This document shows positions 8,178-16,243 of a stretch of DNA of 64,000 nucleotides, in pieces. The first letter of the stretch is position 1. Every line of letters begins with the position of its first letter. Position numbers and translations under genes: made by a program. The DNA comes from a bacterium (GTDB lineage Bacteria > Electryoneota > Electryoneia > Electryoneales > Electryoneaceae): positions 248,001 to 312,000 of the forward strand of contig JAHLLH010000003.1 in NCBI GenBank assembly GCA_020444265.1. Reading direction: 5' to 3'. The notes beneath the pieces were generated by a model that saw nothing but the letters and a program-made list of their open reading frames with translations, searched no databases and had not been told where the DNA came from.

Positions 8178-8203
8178 AAACCCGTCAGATCACTGACGGG
8201 TTT
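8178..8203. terminator. Bidirectional intrinsic terminator
   Basis: AAACCCGTCAG and CTGACGGGTTT form a perfect 11-bp stem with a 4-nt loop, with an A/T run on both sides. It probably terminates the threonine dehydrogenase transcript coming from the right. Confidence 0.75.
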
Positions 8204-8244
8204 CTTGATTCAAAAAATCGAGAGGTCTATCGCGTACGGACGAG

Positions 8245-8381
8245 GTGTCGTTGCGAATCAGGGCGTAGCCTGATGAAGCAATCTCATATCTCTCACCTTG
8301 TCGCCCTGCGCGTTTCACGCGCAGCTTCGATCAAGAAAGTGCTTCGAGACTGCTTCGTCGCTTCGCTCCTCGCAGCGACAC
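8245..8381. repeat. Inverted-repeat element of the 'GAAGCAATCTC' type
   Basis: The left arm (GTGTCGTTGCGA...GAAGCAATCTC) and the right arm at 8346-8381 (reverse complement GTGTCGCTGCGAGGAGC...GAAGCAGTCTC) are imperfect inverted copies flanking about 60 bp that include a small GCGCGTTTCACGCGC palindrome. Short non-coding repeats with this kind of end sequence occur in many candidate phyla; that link is from memory and not searched. It sits between the stop codon of the threonine dehydrogenase gene and its terminator, which suggests it was inserted there. The small ORFs drawn across it are not genes. Confidence 0.7.
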
Positions 8382-8389
8382 CTTTCCCA

Positions 8390-9403
8390 TCAGGCTGGGG
8401 TTTCGATCAGACGGCCCAGGTTGCTCAGCATGTCCTCGGTCATCGCGGACAGATCGTATTCCGGTTTCCAGTCCCAGTCCAATCGCGCCGCACGATCATC
8501 CACCGTATGCGGCCAGCCATCGGCAATCTGCTGACGGTAATCCGGTTCATATGCGACCGTAAACTCGGGGATATGTTGACGGATCGAGTCGGCCAGCTCG
8601 GCCACATCGAAGCTGAGTGCGCTGATGTTGTAGGCATTGCGGTAGCGCAGACGGTTGCCATCCGCCTTGGCGAGGTCGATGATGGCACGCAGGGCATCGG
8701 GCATGTACATCATCGGCAGGACGGTGCTTTCCTTGACAAAGCAGGTGTAGTGCTTCTTCTGGATCGCCTCGTGGTAAATCGCCACCGCATAATCGGTGGT
8801 TCCGCCGCCGGGAGGGGTTTTCCATGAGATGAGGCCCGGGTAACGGACCCCGCGCACATCCAGCCCGAACTTTTTCCAGTAGTAGTCGCAGAGCAGCTCG
8901 CCCGCTACCTTGGTTACACCGTACATCGAGGTGGGACGCAGGACCGTTTCCTGCGGGGTGTTGTCGTGCGGAGTGGACGGGCCGAAGACCGCGATCGAGG
9001 AGGGGACCATGACACGCGCCATGCCACGGTCCTTTGCGACATCGAGGACGTTTTTCAGACCGTTCATGTTGACCGAATAGGCAAGTTCAGGACGTTGTTC
9101 GCCGACCCCGGATAGAATCGCAGCCAAGTGGTAGATGGTATCGATCTTGTGCTTCTTGACCACATTCAGCAGGGAGGATCCTTCGGTCACATCGAGGTTC
9201 TCGTAAGGACCGCTCTCGGCAAAATCTTTCGGCACATCATTGCGCAGGTCGGTCGCAACCACATTGTCCGCGCCGTACTGCTTCCGAAGTTCGAGGGTTA
9301 GTTCCGATCCAATCTGGCCGAGGGCTCCTGTCACCAGGATGCGCTTCATCTCCCCAGTCGCCACGCCTGCTCCGAGGTAAAGTTGGTTGTTCCGATCATC
9401 CAT
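8390..9403 (-). CDS. SDR-type L-threonine 3-dehydrogenase (NAD-dependent epimerase family)
   Basis: An extended short-chain dehydrogenase with a Rossmann motif (VTGALGQIGSE), the catalytic YGVTK, and the features that separate threonine dehydrogenases of the GalE-like type from epimerases: RPTSMYGVTKVAGE, VRYPGLIS and GGTTDYAVAIY. It should oxidise L-threonine to 2-amino-3-oxobutyrate with NAD+, the first step of threonine breakdown to glycine and acetyl-CoA; no 2-amino-3-ketobutyrate CoA ligase gene is adjacent. Start options are ATG 9403, GTG 9364 (with GGAG upstream) and ATG 9349 (MKRILVTGA, the usual family start); the 9403 coordinate is the longest and may be about 13-18 residues too long. 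Confidence 0.87.
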   Translation of the reverse strand: MDDRNNQLYLGAGVATGEMKRILVTGALGQIGSELTLELRKQYGADNVVATDLRNDVPKDFAESGPYENLDVTEGSSLLNVVKKHKIDTIYHLAAILSGVGEQRPELAYSVNMNGLKNVLDVAKDRGMARVMVPSSIAVFGPSTPHDNTPQETVLRPTSMYGVTKVAGELLCDYYWKKFGLDVRGVRYPGLISWKTPPGGGTTDYAVAIYHEAIQKKHYTCFVKESTVLPMMYMPDALRAIIDLAKADGNRLRYRNAYNISALSFDVAELADSIRQHIPEFTVAYEPDYRQQIADGWPHTVDDRAARLDWDWKPEYDLSAMTEDMLSNLGRLIETPA

Positions 9404-9516
9404 TTGCGAATCCCGAGAGTCGAGTCAAAACGACTCACCGGGCTCGTGAAAATAGGGACGAGGGAGGGGAGACTTCAAGCAAGGGGAGAGGGCAGCTCGA
9501 TGCGGTCTGCTGAACT

Positions 9517-11880
9517 CTATTTCAGTATGGTCAGCTTTCGGGTGGTGGTGCCCGAACCTGTGTGGAGAGTGAGAAAGTAGGTACCGGAAGCGTAGAGGGA
9601 AGCATCCATGCTGAACTGGTGTTCGCCCAGGGGCAGAGCTTCGTTCATCAGCGTTTTTACCACCTGCCCCTGGTTATTGATGAGCTGCAGTTCAGTTTCC
9701 CCCGGTTTTTGCAGCGAGAATCGCACGACAGTGGACGCATTGGCCGGGTTGGGAAAAATCTCCAACAGGTCGGGACTGCCGGGCAACCCCGAATGATCCT
9801 GCTCCTCCGGTATAGCGAGCTCATTTACATTGATATACATCAGGCCAACGCGGGTAGAAAGCCAAACCCGATTGCGCCAGGGGTCGTACTGCATCATGCC
9901 AAGCTGTAGGAATTGAGAAGAGTAAGGAAGTTGCTCATGTTGGTTCGGCCCCCAAAAACCACCACGATCAAAACTGAAGTGTAAACCAGCCCTGTAACCC
10001 GTGTTTGCAATTAAAACAGGAGGATCACCAGGTACATGAGTCATATGGACAAATTCTCGTGATGTATTTCCTCGACTAGTCCATTCATCGGCACTATAAT
10101 TGTATGTCTGATTTGCAGAGAAGAGGAAAAGTTCGTTTGTCGCTGCATTGTACTCTAAGAATGGACGATCTTGAATTGCTGCTGGAGATGGAAAATCTAA
10201 CGTATTCCAAGTCTCGCCAAAATCGTCCGAAAGAAACACACCCTGAAATGGTACGGCAACAACTAATCCAAGAGTTGTAATATGGTAAGCTACGTCGATG
10301 AAAGACGCACTCCATGGGGCTTCATGACTGATCCAGCTACGGCTGGTATCCATCGATACTGCAAACCCGAATCGATCTACCCCTATGTCCTGAATACCGG
10401 CGATCAAATGAACACCATCTGATTCCCAGAATAATTGTCGATAGGGGTCAGTTCGAATGGGGGGGCTTAGTGTCGATCCAATAGGGTACCAGCTTTCAGA
10501 TTCCAGATTTACTTCGAACAATTGGAAGTAGGACGGCTGTAGCTCGTCCTGAGTCAGTATGTTTGTACTCACATAAACCATATCTGAATCAAACCAGACA
10601 TCAGGGCCAAGATAGACACTTGTGTCCGGTCCAGGTAGTGGGCCATTGATTGCAGACCAGTCTTCAGTTTCAAAAGAGTAAATCTCAAGGTTGGAAATCT
10701 CAGTTCGGAGGCTGAACAGCATGTTTTCTGTAACGGTGATGAATGTCATGCCTCCAAGTTTTGGAAGTGAATCATACCGTTCCCAACTCAGTCCATCTGT
10801 ACTGGACCACAGACCATCAACATAACTACAAAGGTAGGTTTTTCCGGAATGTTGGTTGACGGAGATATTCATGCAATCCAAGAAGGCGAAGTAGGCCTGA
10901 TGAAGAGGCTCAAAGTTGTATCCAAGGTCTGTGCTCAGAAAGGTTCCGATTCGCCCTGTCCCCCGAATTAATATGTTTTGGGGCGCTGATTGACAAGGTT
11001 GTATTTGCCATATCTGCCCTGTTTCAGGCCAACTACCTGCTGCTGTGATGTCCCAAGTGACTCCATCATCACTACTCCTCATCAGATAATCGTAGTTTGT
11101 AACAACAAGTCCATCCATGCTTTCATGTCCATATCCAATACTTAAGAGAAGGTCTCCATTTTGCAATCTGCAAATATCAGATAGAATAACACGATAATGG
11201 TTAAATTCTTCAACTGGATCAAAAATGGAAAACCAATTTTCCCCTAAGTCATCACTTCTTCGTACACCTTCTGGTTCTAAATGCGATACGGAAGGTCCGA
11301 CTACAAAAAGTGTGGAATCCTCAATTGGGTCTTGGAAGAAATTAAAGCGTGACGCTAAAAAAGTACCAAACTCACCAGTTTCCCAAGTCAATCCAAAATC
11401 TTCAGATTTACTGAAATTCATACCGTCTGTGTGCATAAGTGTATTGTGGTTGGACTGATCAACAATAGTGAAATGTGAACCAGTCGAGCGGGTGGAACCT
11501 GTTGGCAAGTCTGGACGAATGCGCTGCCAGGTTTGGCCACCATCAACAGATAGCGACTCTTGATAATAGTCATTTGGGTAAAGATCATATCGAATGATTA
11601 TTGTATCACACCTAGTGTCGACGCAAGTAACATCTAGTGGAGTAAATATAGTTGTAGCATCTGAAAAAATCCGGTCATTAATTGGTTCCCATGTCGTACC
11701 GCCATTCTCCGTAAGCCAGAAACCACCGTAAAAAAGTCCGACTATCCACTTCTCCTCACTTGAATCAGCTGCAGCACAAATAATTGAATTGTACTCACCT
11801 GGCAGGTGGATCCACGATCCAAGACTAATCGAAGCCTGAAGGAAAAGTGCTATGCAGATAAGACGAGAAGCGGTTTTCAT
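9517..11880 (-). CDS. Secreted BNR/sortilin-like repeat protein with T9SS sorting domain
   Basis: A 787-residue protein beginning at ATG 11880 with a GGGGG ribosome binding site and a signal peptide (MKTASRLICIALFLQASISLGS). At least nine Asp-box/BNR-like units of the form SxDxGxTW (for example SVDGGQTWQRI, SSDDGVTWDI, SDDFGETWNTL) point to a seven- or ten-bladed beta-propeller like sortilin/VPS10 or sialidase folds; no sialidase active-site set was seen. The C-terminal 80 residues (IFPNPANAST...ASGTYFLTLH...RKLTILK) form a T9SS sorting domain. Base composition is clearly more AT-rich than neighbouring housekeeping genes. A surface or released binding protein is likely; the ligand is unknown. 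Confidence 0.88.
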   Translation of the reverse strand: MKTASRLICIALFLQASISLGSWIHLPGEYNSIICAAADSSEEKWIVGLFYGGFWLTENGGTTWEPINDRIFSDATTIFTPLDVTCVDTRCDTIIIRYDLYPNDYYQESLSVDGGQTWQRIRPDLPTGSTRSTGSHFTIVDQSNHNTLMHTDGMNFSKSEDFGLTWETGEFGTFLASRFNFFQDPIEDSTLFVVGPSVSHLEPEGVRRSDDLGENWFSIFDPVEEFNHYRVILSDICRLQNGDLLLSIGYGHESMDGLVVTNYDYLMRSSDDGVTWDITAAGSWPETGQIWQIQPCQSAPQNILIRGTGRIGTFLSTDLGYNFEPLHQAYFAFLDCMNISVNQHSGKTYLCSYVDGLWSSTDGLSWERYDSLPKLGGMTFITVTENMLFSLRTEISNLEIYSFETEDWSAINGPLPGPDTSVYLGPDVWFDSDMVYVSTNILTQDELQPSYFQLFEVNLESESWYPIGSTLSPPIRTDPYRQLFWESDGVHLIAGIQDIGVDRFGFAVSMDTSRSWISHEAPWSASFIDVAYHITTLGLVVAVPFQGVFLSDDFGETWNTLDFPSPAAIQDRPFLEYNAATNELFLFSANQTYNYSADEWTSRGNTSREFVHMTHVPGDPPVLIANTGYRAGLHFSFDRGGFWGPNQHEQLPYSSQFLQLGMMQYDPWRNRVWLSTRVGLMYINVNELAIPEEQDHSGLPGSPDLLEIFPNPANASTVVRFSLQKPGETELQLINNQGQVVKTLMNEALPLGEHQFSMDASLYASGTYFLTLHTGSGTTTRKLTILK

Positions 11881-11900
11881 TAAGCCCCCACCAAAGTTTC

Positions 11901-11922
11901 GGGCGGCACATTTGTGCCGCCC
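11901..11922. terminator. Intergenic hairpin
   Basis: GGGCGGCACA-TT-TGTGCCGCCC is a perfect 10-bp stem in the gap between two minus-strand genes. TTT and AAA flank it. It could act as a terminator or be another REP-like palindrome. Confidence 0.5.
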
Positions 11923-11933
11923 AAATTGAAAAA

Positions 11934-12359
11934 CTACTTAATCGGTTCTGCCGCTATAACACGGTAATAACTAGAGGCGTCCCAGATTGCTGCATGGCTG
12001 GGGTGGGTACGGCAAGTGACAGCATGACTACCTGTCTGGAGGTCTACCTCATAAAACATGCCACCGCTCGAACCAGGTGACATCGTGTAGTTGCGGGCCA
12101 AAACCAGATAGCATTTCGAATATCCTAGGTTGTAGATGTACCCCTCAAGTTGTGAGGTACCGTAGGTTGCAAGCTGACCCCACAGGTAAGCGTTGATATC
12201 AGGAAGGTCCGTTCTGGGTGTGTGAGAATGCGGAGTAGTATCCACATATACTTTATCGCTACTCCAGTTCTCAGCTTGAACGGCAACAGGCCCCATGACA
12301 AAGAAAAGCACTGTCACGAGGAGTAGCAGAAGTGTCTTTCTCGTAATCCTACATCCCAC
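11934..12359 (-). CDS. Small secreted hypothetical protein
   Basis: A 141-residue protein with a clear signal peptide (TLLLLLVTVLFFVMGPVAVQAE). The mature part has no family I recognise; it contains three cysteines and several aromatic residues and could be a small beta-rich domain. The reported start is a GTG at 12359 with a weak ribosome binding site; no better in-frame start precedes the signal peptide. It lies upstream of the BNR-repeat gene on the same strand, in the AT-richer section. Confidence 0.6.
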   Translation of the reverse strand: MGCRITRKTLLLLLVTVLFFVMGPVAVQAENWSSDKVYVDTTPHSHTPRTDLPDINAYLWGQLATYGTSQLEGYIYNLGYSKCYLVLARNYTMSPGSSGGMFYEVDLQTGSHAVTCRTHPSHAAIWDASSYYRVIAAEPIK

Positions 12360-12652
12360 CTAACGGATTATTCGTGGGTTGACCCTTCAACCCTGCTAAT
12401 AAAGAGGGCGTTCAAATAACAATATGCAATTGGGGGGGGGCTGTATAATAAAGTATAGGTCTCCAAGAGAAGCAATCTCCTGTTATAGTTACGATAAACA
12501 GGATACTAGCCGATAGAACCTAAACCTCTCACCAGCATTATAAGCAATATACGACGAGTAAAGTTGGATAGCTAGAAACGGACAAACATCCTGGAAAAAG
12601 CTACTTGCTGGGATTCTTGTTTTTGAGGCCACAAAACTGAATCATCAAGATG
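12360..12652. other. AT-rich intergenic region with poly-G tract
   Basis: About 290 bp without a supported gene. It holds a run of nine G at 12432-12440, followed by TATAATAAAG on the plus strand. No convincing RNA or operator was found. Confidence 0.45.
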
Positions 12653-13747
12653 CTATCGTTTACCTGGCTTCCAGGATCGACCATAGACGAGGTCATCCAA
12701 CCGCACGAGCAGCTTGTTGAAAAGAGTGGTGTGGCAGATGAGAGCGCGAACGCTGTTGTGCAGCGGGGAGTTCTTGTGGCTGAAGGGGCAGACCGCCATA
12801 CAAACGCCGCAGTCCGTACCCATCCGTCTCCAGTAGGTATAGCAGCTCTCGACTTTTGTTGGCCATTTTTTCACTCCAAGAATCGTGGATTTCTTGCCCT
12901 TCGTCAGCGCACGGGGAGGGCAGGTTTTGGCACACTTTCCGCATACTGTACAGAAGGCATCGACCCCATACGATGTCGGTTGATCACATGGCAGCTCAAG
13001 CGAGGTGGATACCGCTCCGATCCGAACACGGGCACCGTAGCGCGGCGCGATCAGGATGTTGTTCCGTCCCAGCTCACCCAAACCTGCATGGACAGCGAGG
13101 GGTGGTAAAATCACGTCGTAGTGTGCATCATAGTGTGCTTTCGCGCCATGCCCGGCACGACTTAAAAGGGCTTGGAGATGCGTTGCGATACGTGCCGCAT
13201 GGTGGTATTGGGTGGCCGATTCGTGGATGGACTCCGCCAGCGGCGCACGTTGCATTTTCCCGTGGTCCATTTCAACAAGAAAGACCATCACAGAAGAATG
13301 ATCCAACTCAATAGGCTTGCCATAGTCCTCATCATGCCTGCCCTTGTGGGAATAGATGAAGGCGGGCAGAAGCGGGGCGATTCCCACGGAGACGGCACCC
13401 AGTTTCCGAGCAATCCGTTTCAGTATCCTCGCTCGTTTTACCGGCGTGTCGCAGGATTGTAGCCATCTGAACTGAACATCCAATAATGCTGAGTCGATTT
13501 CGATTTGAGGGATGTCAGCAAACAGGTGTTCCGCATCCGAAAAAAGTGCTTCGTCATACGCGAAACCCTCCCTCGACAGCAGAGGGGGCATCGACCGAAT
13601 GAGATCGTCCTTTTTCTTCAGCTCTGGATGGCGGGAGTAGTAGTCGCGATGCTGTTCTGTTCCCACCATACGTGCCATGCGAGCGAACATGGTGTCACGT
13701 TCGTCTGCACGGCTGGTTGGACGTGGGATGGTGAGCTTCACAGCCAC
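12653..13747 (-). CDS. Reductive-dehalogenase-like 4Fe-4S double-cluster protein
   Basis: A 364-residue cytoplasmic protein without TAT signal. The C-terminal part has a first cluster motif (CTVCGKCAKTCPP) and a second (C, then CGVCMAVCPF), the arrangement shared by reductive dehalogenase catalytic domains and epoxyqueuosine reductase. The N-terminal pattern ARMARMVGTEQHRDYYSRHPELKKKDD matches the group usually annotated as reductive dehalogenase domain proteins in FCB bacteria. A cobalamin cofactor is expected from the family. No anchoring rdhB gene is nearby, so respiratory dehalogenation is not supported; the substrate is unknown. Translation starts at GTG 13747 after AAGGAG. Confidence 0.8.
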   Translation of the reverse strand: MAVKLTIPRPTSRADERDTMFARMARMVGTEQHRDYYSRHPELKKKDDLIRSMPPLLSREGFAYDEALFSDAEHLFADIPQIEIDSALLDVQFRWLQSCDTPVKRARILKRIARKLGAVSVGIAPLLPAFIYSHKGRHDEDYGKPIELDHSSVMVFLVEMDHGKMQRAPLAESIHESATQYHHAARIATHLQALLSRAGHGAKAHYDAHYDVILPPLAVHAGLGELGRNNILIAPRYGARVRIGAVSTSLELPCDQPTSYGVDAFCTVCGKCAKTCPPRALTKGKKSTILGVKKWPTKVESCYTYWRRMGTDCGVCMAVCPFSHKNSPLHNSVRALICHTTLFNKLLVRLDDLVYGRSWKPGKR

Positions 13748-13794
13748 TGCGATTCGCTCCTTGTACTCGTCACCTAACGGAGAAAAGGTAACAC

Positions 13795-14721
13795 CTATTT
13801 CAGCTTAACCAGCACCGGGAAATGATCGGACAGCCATCGTCCCTGGATCGGATTGGTGGGGATAGATATCCATTCCACTTTAACCGCAGGAGAGATGAGG
13901 ATGTGATCGATCTTCTCGCCGGTAGTGTCCCCTGAAAAGCCGTTGAAGGTGCCGAGCGGAAAAACATCGGGCCGCACGGCGGTCCAACTAGCTCGAAGCA
14001 GCGGGGACTCTTGATCCGAGCCTCGATTCGTCCGTACGGCGAGGAGGGGGGTGAAGGCGGGATTCTTCAGTGGGATGTTGAAATCACCGGTCACGATGGC
14101 CCTCGTCCCGACTGGCAGAAGCGAGATCTTTTTCTCCAACAGGGCGATGGAGTTGAGTCGTGATTCTTGTGATTCATGGTCGAGGTGGAGGTTGTAGAGG
14201 ATGCAGGAGTTACCGGTTTGCTCGTCTCTCAGGGTCGCCCAGGAGCAGGTGCGGGGAATGAGATTACCCCATGTCATTGAACCAGGCACATCCGGAGTGT
14301 CGCTAAGCCAGAAAGTGCCAGAGCTGCCCACCTCGAATCGAGATTCCCGATAGAAGATCGCCGAATACTCTCCCAACGTGTCGCCATCGTCCCGACCCAC
14401 TCCTACCTCGCCATACCCTGGTAGCATGTTGTGCAGGTAGTCGAGTTGGAATCGGAGCGCTTCCTGCAACCCGATCAGATCGGGATTGACTTCTGCGATC
14501 TGGTGAGCGAGGGCTTCACGTCGAAATCCCCAGCGATTCGGGCCATCGTTCGCGGTGCCGTAACGGATATTGTAGCTCATGACTAGAAATGAGGAGGACG
14601 AATCGACAGGTGCTGGTGGATGATCGAAGTAGGTCCCGAAATCTGAGTCTTCAGCATTGGCACATGGGGTGCTTGGTAGAAGAAATATCTGAAGCAGAAG
14701 GAGCGTGATGAATGGTTTCAT
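13795..14721 (-). CDS. Secreted endonuclease/exonuclease/phosphatase (EEP) family protein
   Basis: A 308-residue protein with a signal peptide (MKPFITLLLLQIFLLPSTPCANA). EEP superfamily motifs appear in order: SYNIRYG, GLQE, HLDHES, TGDFNI, KIDHILIS and SDHFPV, giving the metal-binding Glu, Asp/Asn and final Asp-His pair of the DNase I-like fold. The ATG at 14721 has a GAGGT ribosome binding site. Such exported enzymes may act on nucleic acids, phospholipids or phosphoinositol headgroups; the sequence does not decide. It ends 47 nt before the Fe-S protein gene on the same strand. Confidence 0.9.
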   Translation of the reverse strand: MKPFITLLLLQIFLLPSTPCANAEDSDFGTYFDHPPAPVDSSSSFLVMSYNIRYGTANDGPNRWGFRREALAHQIAEVNPDLIGLQEALRFQLDYLHNMLPGYGEVGVGRDDGDTLGEYSAIFYRESRFEVGSSGTFWLSDTPDVPGSMTWGNLIPRTCSWATLRDEQTGNSCILYNLHLDHESQESRLNSIALLEKKISLLPVGTRAIVTGDFNIPLKNPAFTPLLAVRTNRGSDQESPLLRASWTAVRPDVFPLGTFNGFSGDTTGEKIDHILISPAVKVEWISIPTNPIQGRWLSDHFPVLVKLK

Positions 14722-14747
14722 AGGTGAACCTCATACAGCAAGAGAAA

Positions 14748-14775
14748 CAGCGCCCGGGTAGTGGCCCGGGCGCTG
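14748..14775 (-). terminator. Intrinsic terminator
   Basis: CAGCGCCCGGG/CCCGGGCGCTG form an 11-bp perfect stem with a 6-nt loop, followed on the minus strand by TTTCTC. It lies 22 nt after the stop of the bactofilin-like membrane protein gene. Confidence 0.8.
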
Positions 14776-14797
14776 ATGTTCATGACAAAACATTCGA

Positions 14798-15979
14798 TCA
14801 AGCGACCGATCCCCGTTTGAAGAAGATACGGAACAAACCATGCAGCAGGATCCCGAAGCCGAAAAGGCTGGCGACAAAGCAGATCAGGCCGCCACCGGGG
14901 ATCAGGGCGAGCGCCCAGAGGACCACGATGCCCAACAGACCTCCGAGCCAAAGGTTCATCTTTCCCTTCTGGAGTAGGCTGAAGAGCAGCGTACCACCGA
15001 CCAAGGCAAAGAGGATCCAAGCCATGTAGAGGAACATTGGGTAGAGGCCCAAAACAATAAGACCGACCGGTAGCGTGAGCACGAGAACCATCAGGATTAC
15101 CGCTGCAATGGGCTGGACAATCACACCCAGTGCGCCGACACCGAGACGGACCCAGGGACGATCTGCGAAGGCGGCGAGGCCCTTTTCGAGCAGGGGACGG
15201 AAAAAGCCGATCAGCACGACCCCGGAAACCAGCGCGGTGAGCAGGCTGAAGAATCGACCCGGCCATTTGCTGTCCGTTTTGCCCGTCTTCTCTTTCCATT
15301 CCATCGGGTCATGCGAGATCGTGCCGCCGACGTAATTCGCCCAGCTCGCAGCGGGGCTGCTTTCCCCGTGCCAGACCAGGTTCCCCGCAACACGACCATC
15401 GCCGATGAAGCGAATGTTTTCCGCCCACACTTCGGCATCGCCTTCCACCACTCCCTCGATGGTAAGGGTTTCGCAGCCGACGAGGGCTTTCCCATAAATC
15501 ATGCCGCCGATGTTCACCGATGCTCCGGCGGCGTAGAGGTCATTGCCGACAATGGACCCGTTTTGCAGGTTCACACTCTGACCGGCCATGACAAGGTCAC
15601 CGTGGACATGTCCACGCAGAACAAAGTCCTGGCAGGCACCACGGACATCGCTGAAGACGGTATCCTCAATCGTCAGAAATTGCGAGAAGCCGAGTACATC
15701 GCTACCGACCGGACCGCTGATACGGATATGCTGTGCGGCAGCGACAATGTTGTCGAGCACGCTACCGCTGACATCGATGTTTCGGCCTGCGCTGATCAGG
15801 TCGCCTTCGATCGTGCCACGAATCATTGTGGAACGGCCCAGCGCGATCAGGTTGTCCGAAATGACTTCGTCGGCACGGATGTCGGTAGTTTCACTTGTTG
15901 TAACCAACCCGGCGGATGCCGGTGCTGCGGCCAGCAGGATTGCCAGCCCTAACAGAGAAAGGACTTTCCCCAGATGCAT
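14798..15979 (-). CDS. Bactofilin-like polymer-forming membrane protein
   Basis: A 393-residue protein. The start is the ATG at 15979 (MHLGKVLSLLGLAILL), preceded by GGGAGG at ideal spacing; the ORF track start adds 40 unlikely residues. A signal peptide is followed by about 200 residues of short beta-rungs (for example GTIEGDLISAGRNIDVSGSV, VHGDLVMAGQSVNLQNGSI), a right-handed beta-solenoid like that of bactofilins. Four to five membrane helices follow (about residues 240-380). The solenoid would therefore sit outside the cytoplasmic membrane and the helices anchor it. Proteins of this plan occur widely; a role in envelope organisation is likely but unproven. Confidence 0.82.
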   Translation of the reverse strand: MHLGKVLSLLGLAILLAAAPASAGLVTTSETTDIRADEVISDNLIALGRSTMIRGTIEGDLISAGRNIDVSGSVLDNIVAAAQHIRISGPVGSDVLGFSQFLTIEDTVFSDVRGACQDFVLRGHVHGDLVMAGQSVNLQNGSIVGNDLYAAGASVNIGGMIYGKALVGCETLTIEGVVEGDAEVWAENIRFIGDGRVAGNLVWHGESSPAASWANYVGGTISHDPMEWKEKTGKTDSKWPGRFFSLLTALVSGVVLIGFFRPLLEKGLAAFADRPWVRLGVGALGVIVQPIAAVILMVLVLTLPVGLIVLGLYPMFLYMAWILFALVGGTLLFSLLQKGKMNLWLGGLLGIVVLWALALIPGGGLICFVASLFGFGILLHGLFRIFFKRGSVA

Positions 15980-16183
15980 GTGTTCCTCCCAAAGGCTCCT
16001 AAGGGTGGATCGGATGAGCCTTGCACGTTTCCTGAACGGAACCCTGCCCCCGAAGCTCATCCCGGTTCCGCGTGGACAGCTCCCATTCTGTCCCCGCACC
16101 CCGATGAGGGGAATATACCGGGGAGAAGGACTAGATAGATGTGGATTATGTCAGGAGTTGGATTTCCCGAGTCACTCCCGAGA

Positions 16184-16213
16184 CAAAAACAGCCCGCGAC
16201 ATGGTCGCGGGCT
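16184..16213 (-). terminator. Intrinsic terminator of thrS
   Basis: AGCCCGCGAC (16191-16200) and GTCGCGGGCT (16204-16213) form a 10-bp stem with a 3-nt loop, followed by GTTTTTGTCT on the minus strand. It lies 30 nt past the thrS stop codon. Confidence 0.9.
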
Positions 16214-16243
16214 GGGATCGATAGCATCAAGACTACGATTTGA

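Noticed and set aside
12432-12449. Promoter with TATAAT next to the poly-G tract
   Set aside because: The -10-like box has no suitable -35 and no plus-strand gene follows; treated as chance in AT-rich DNA.
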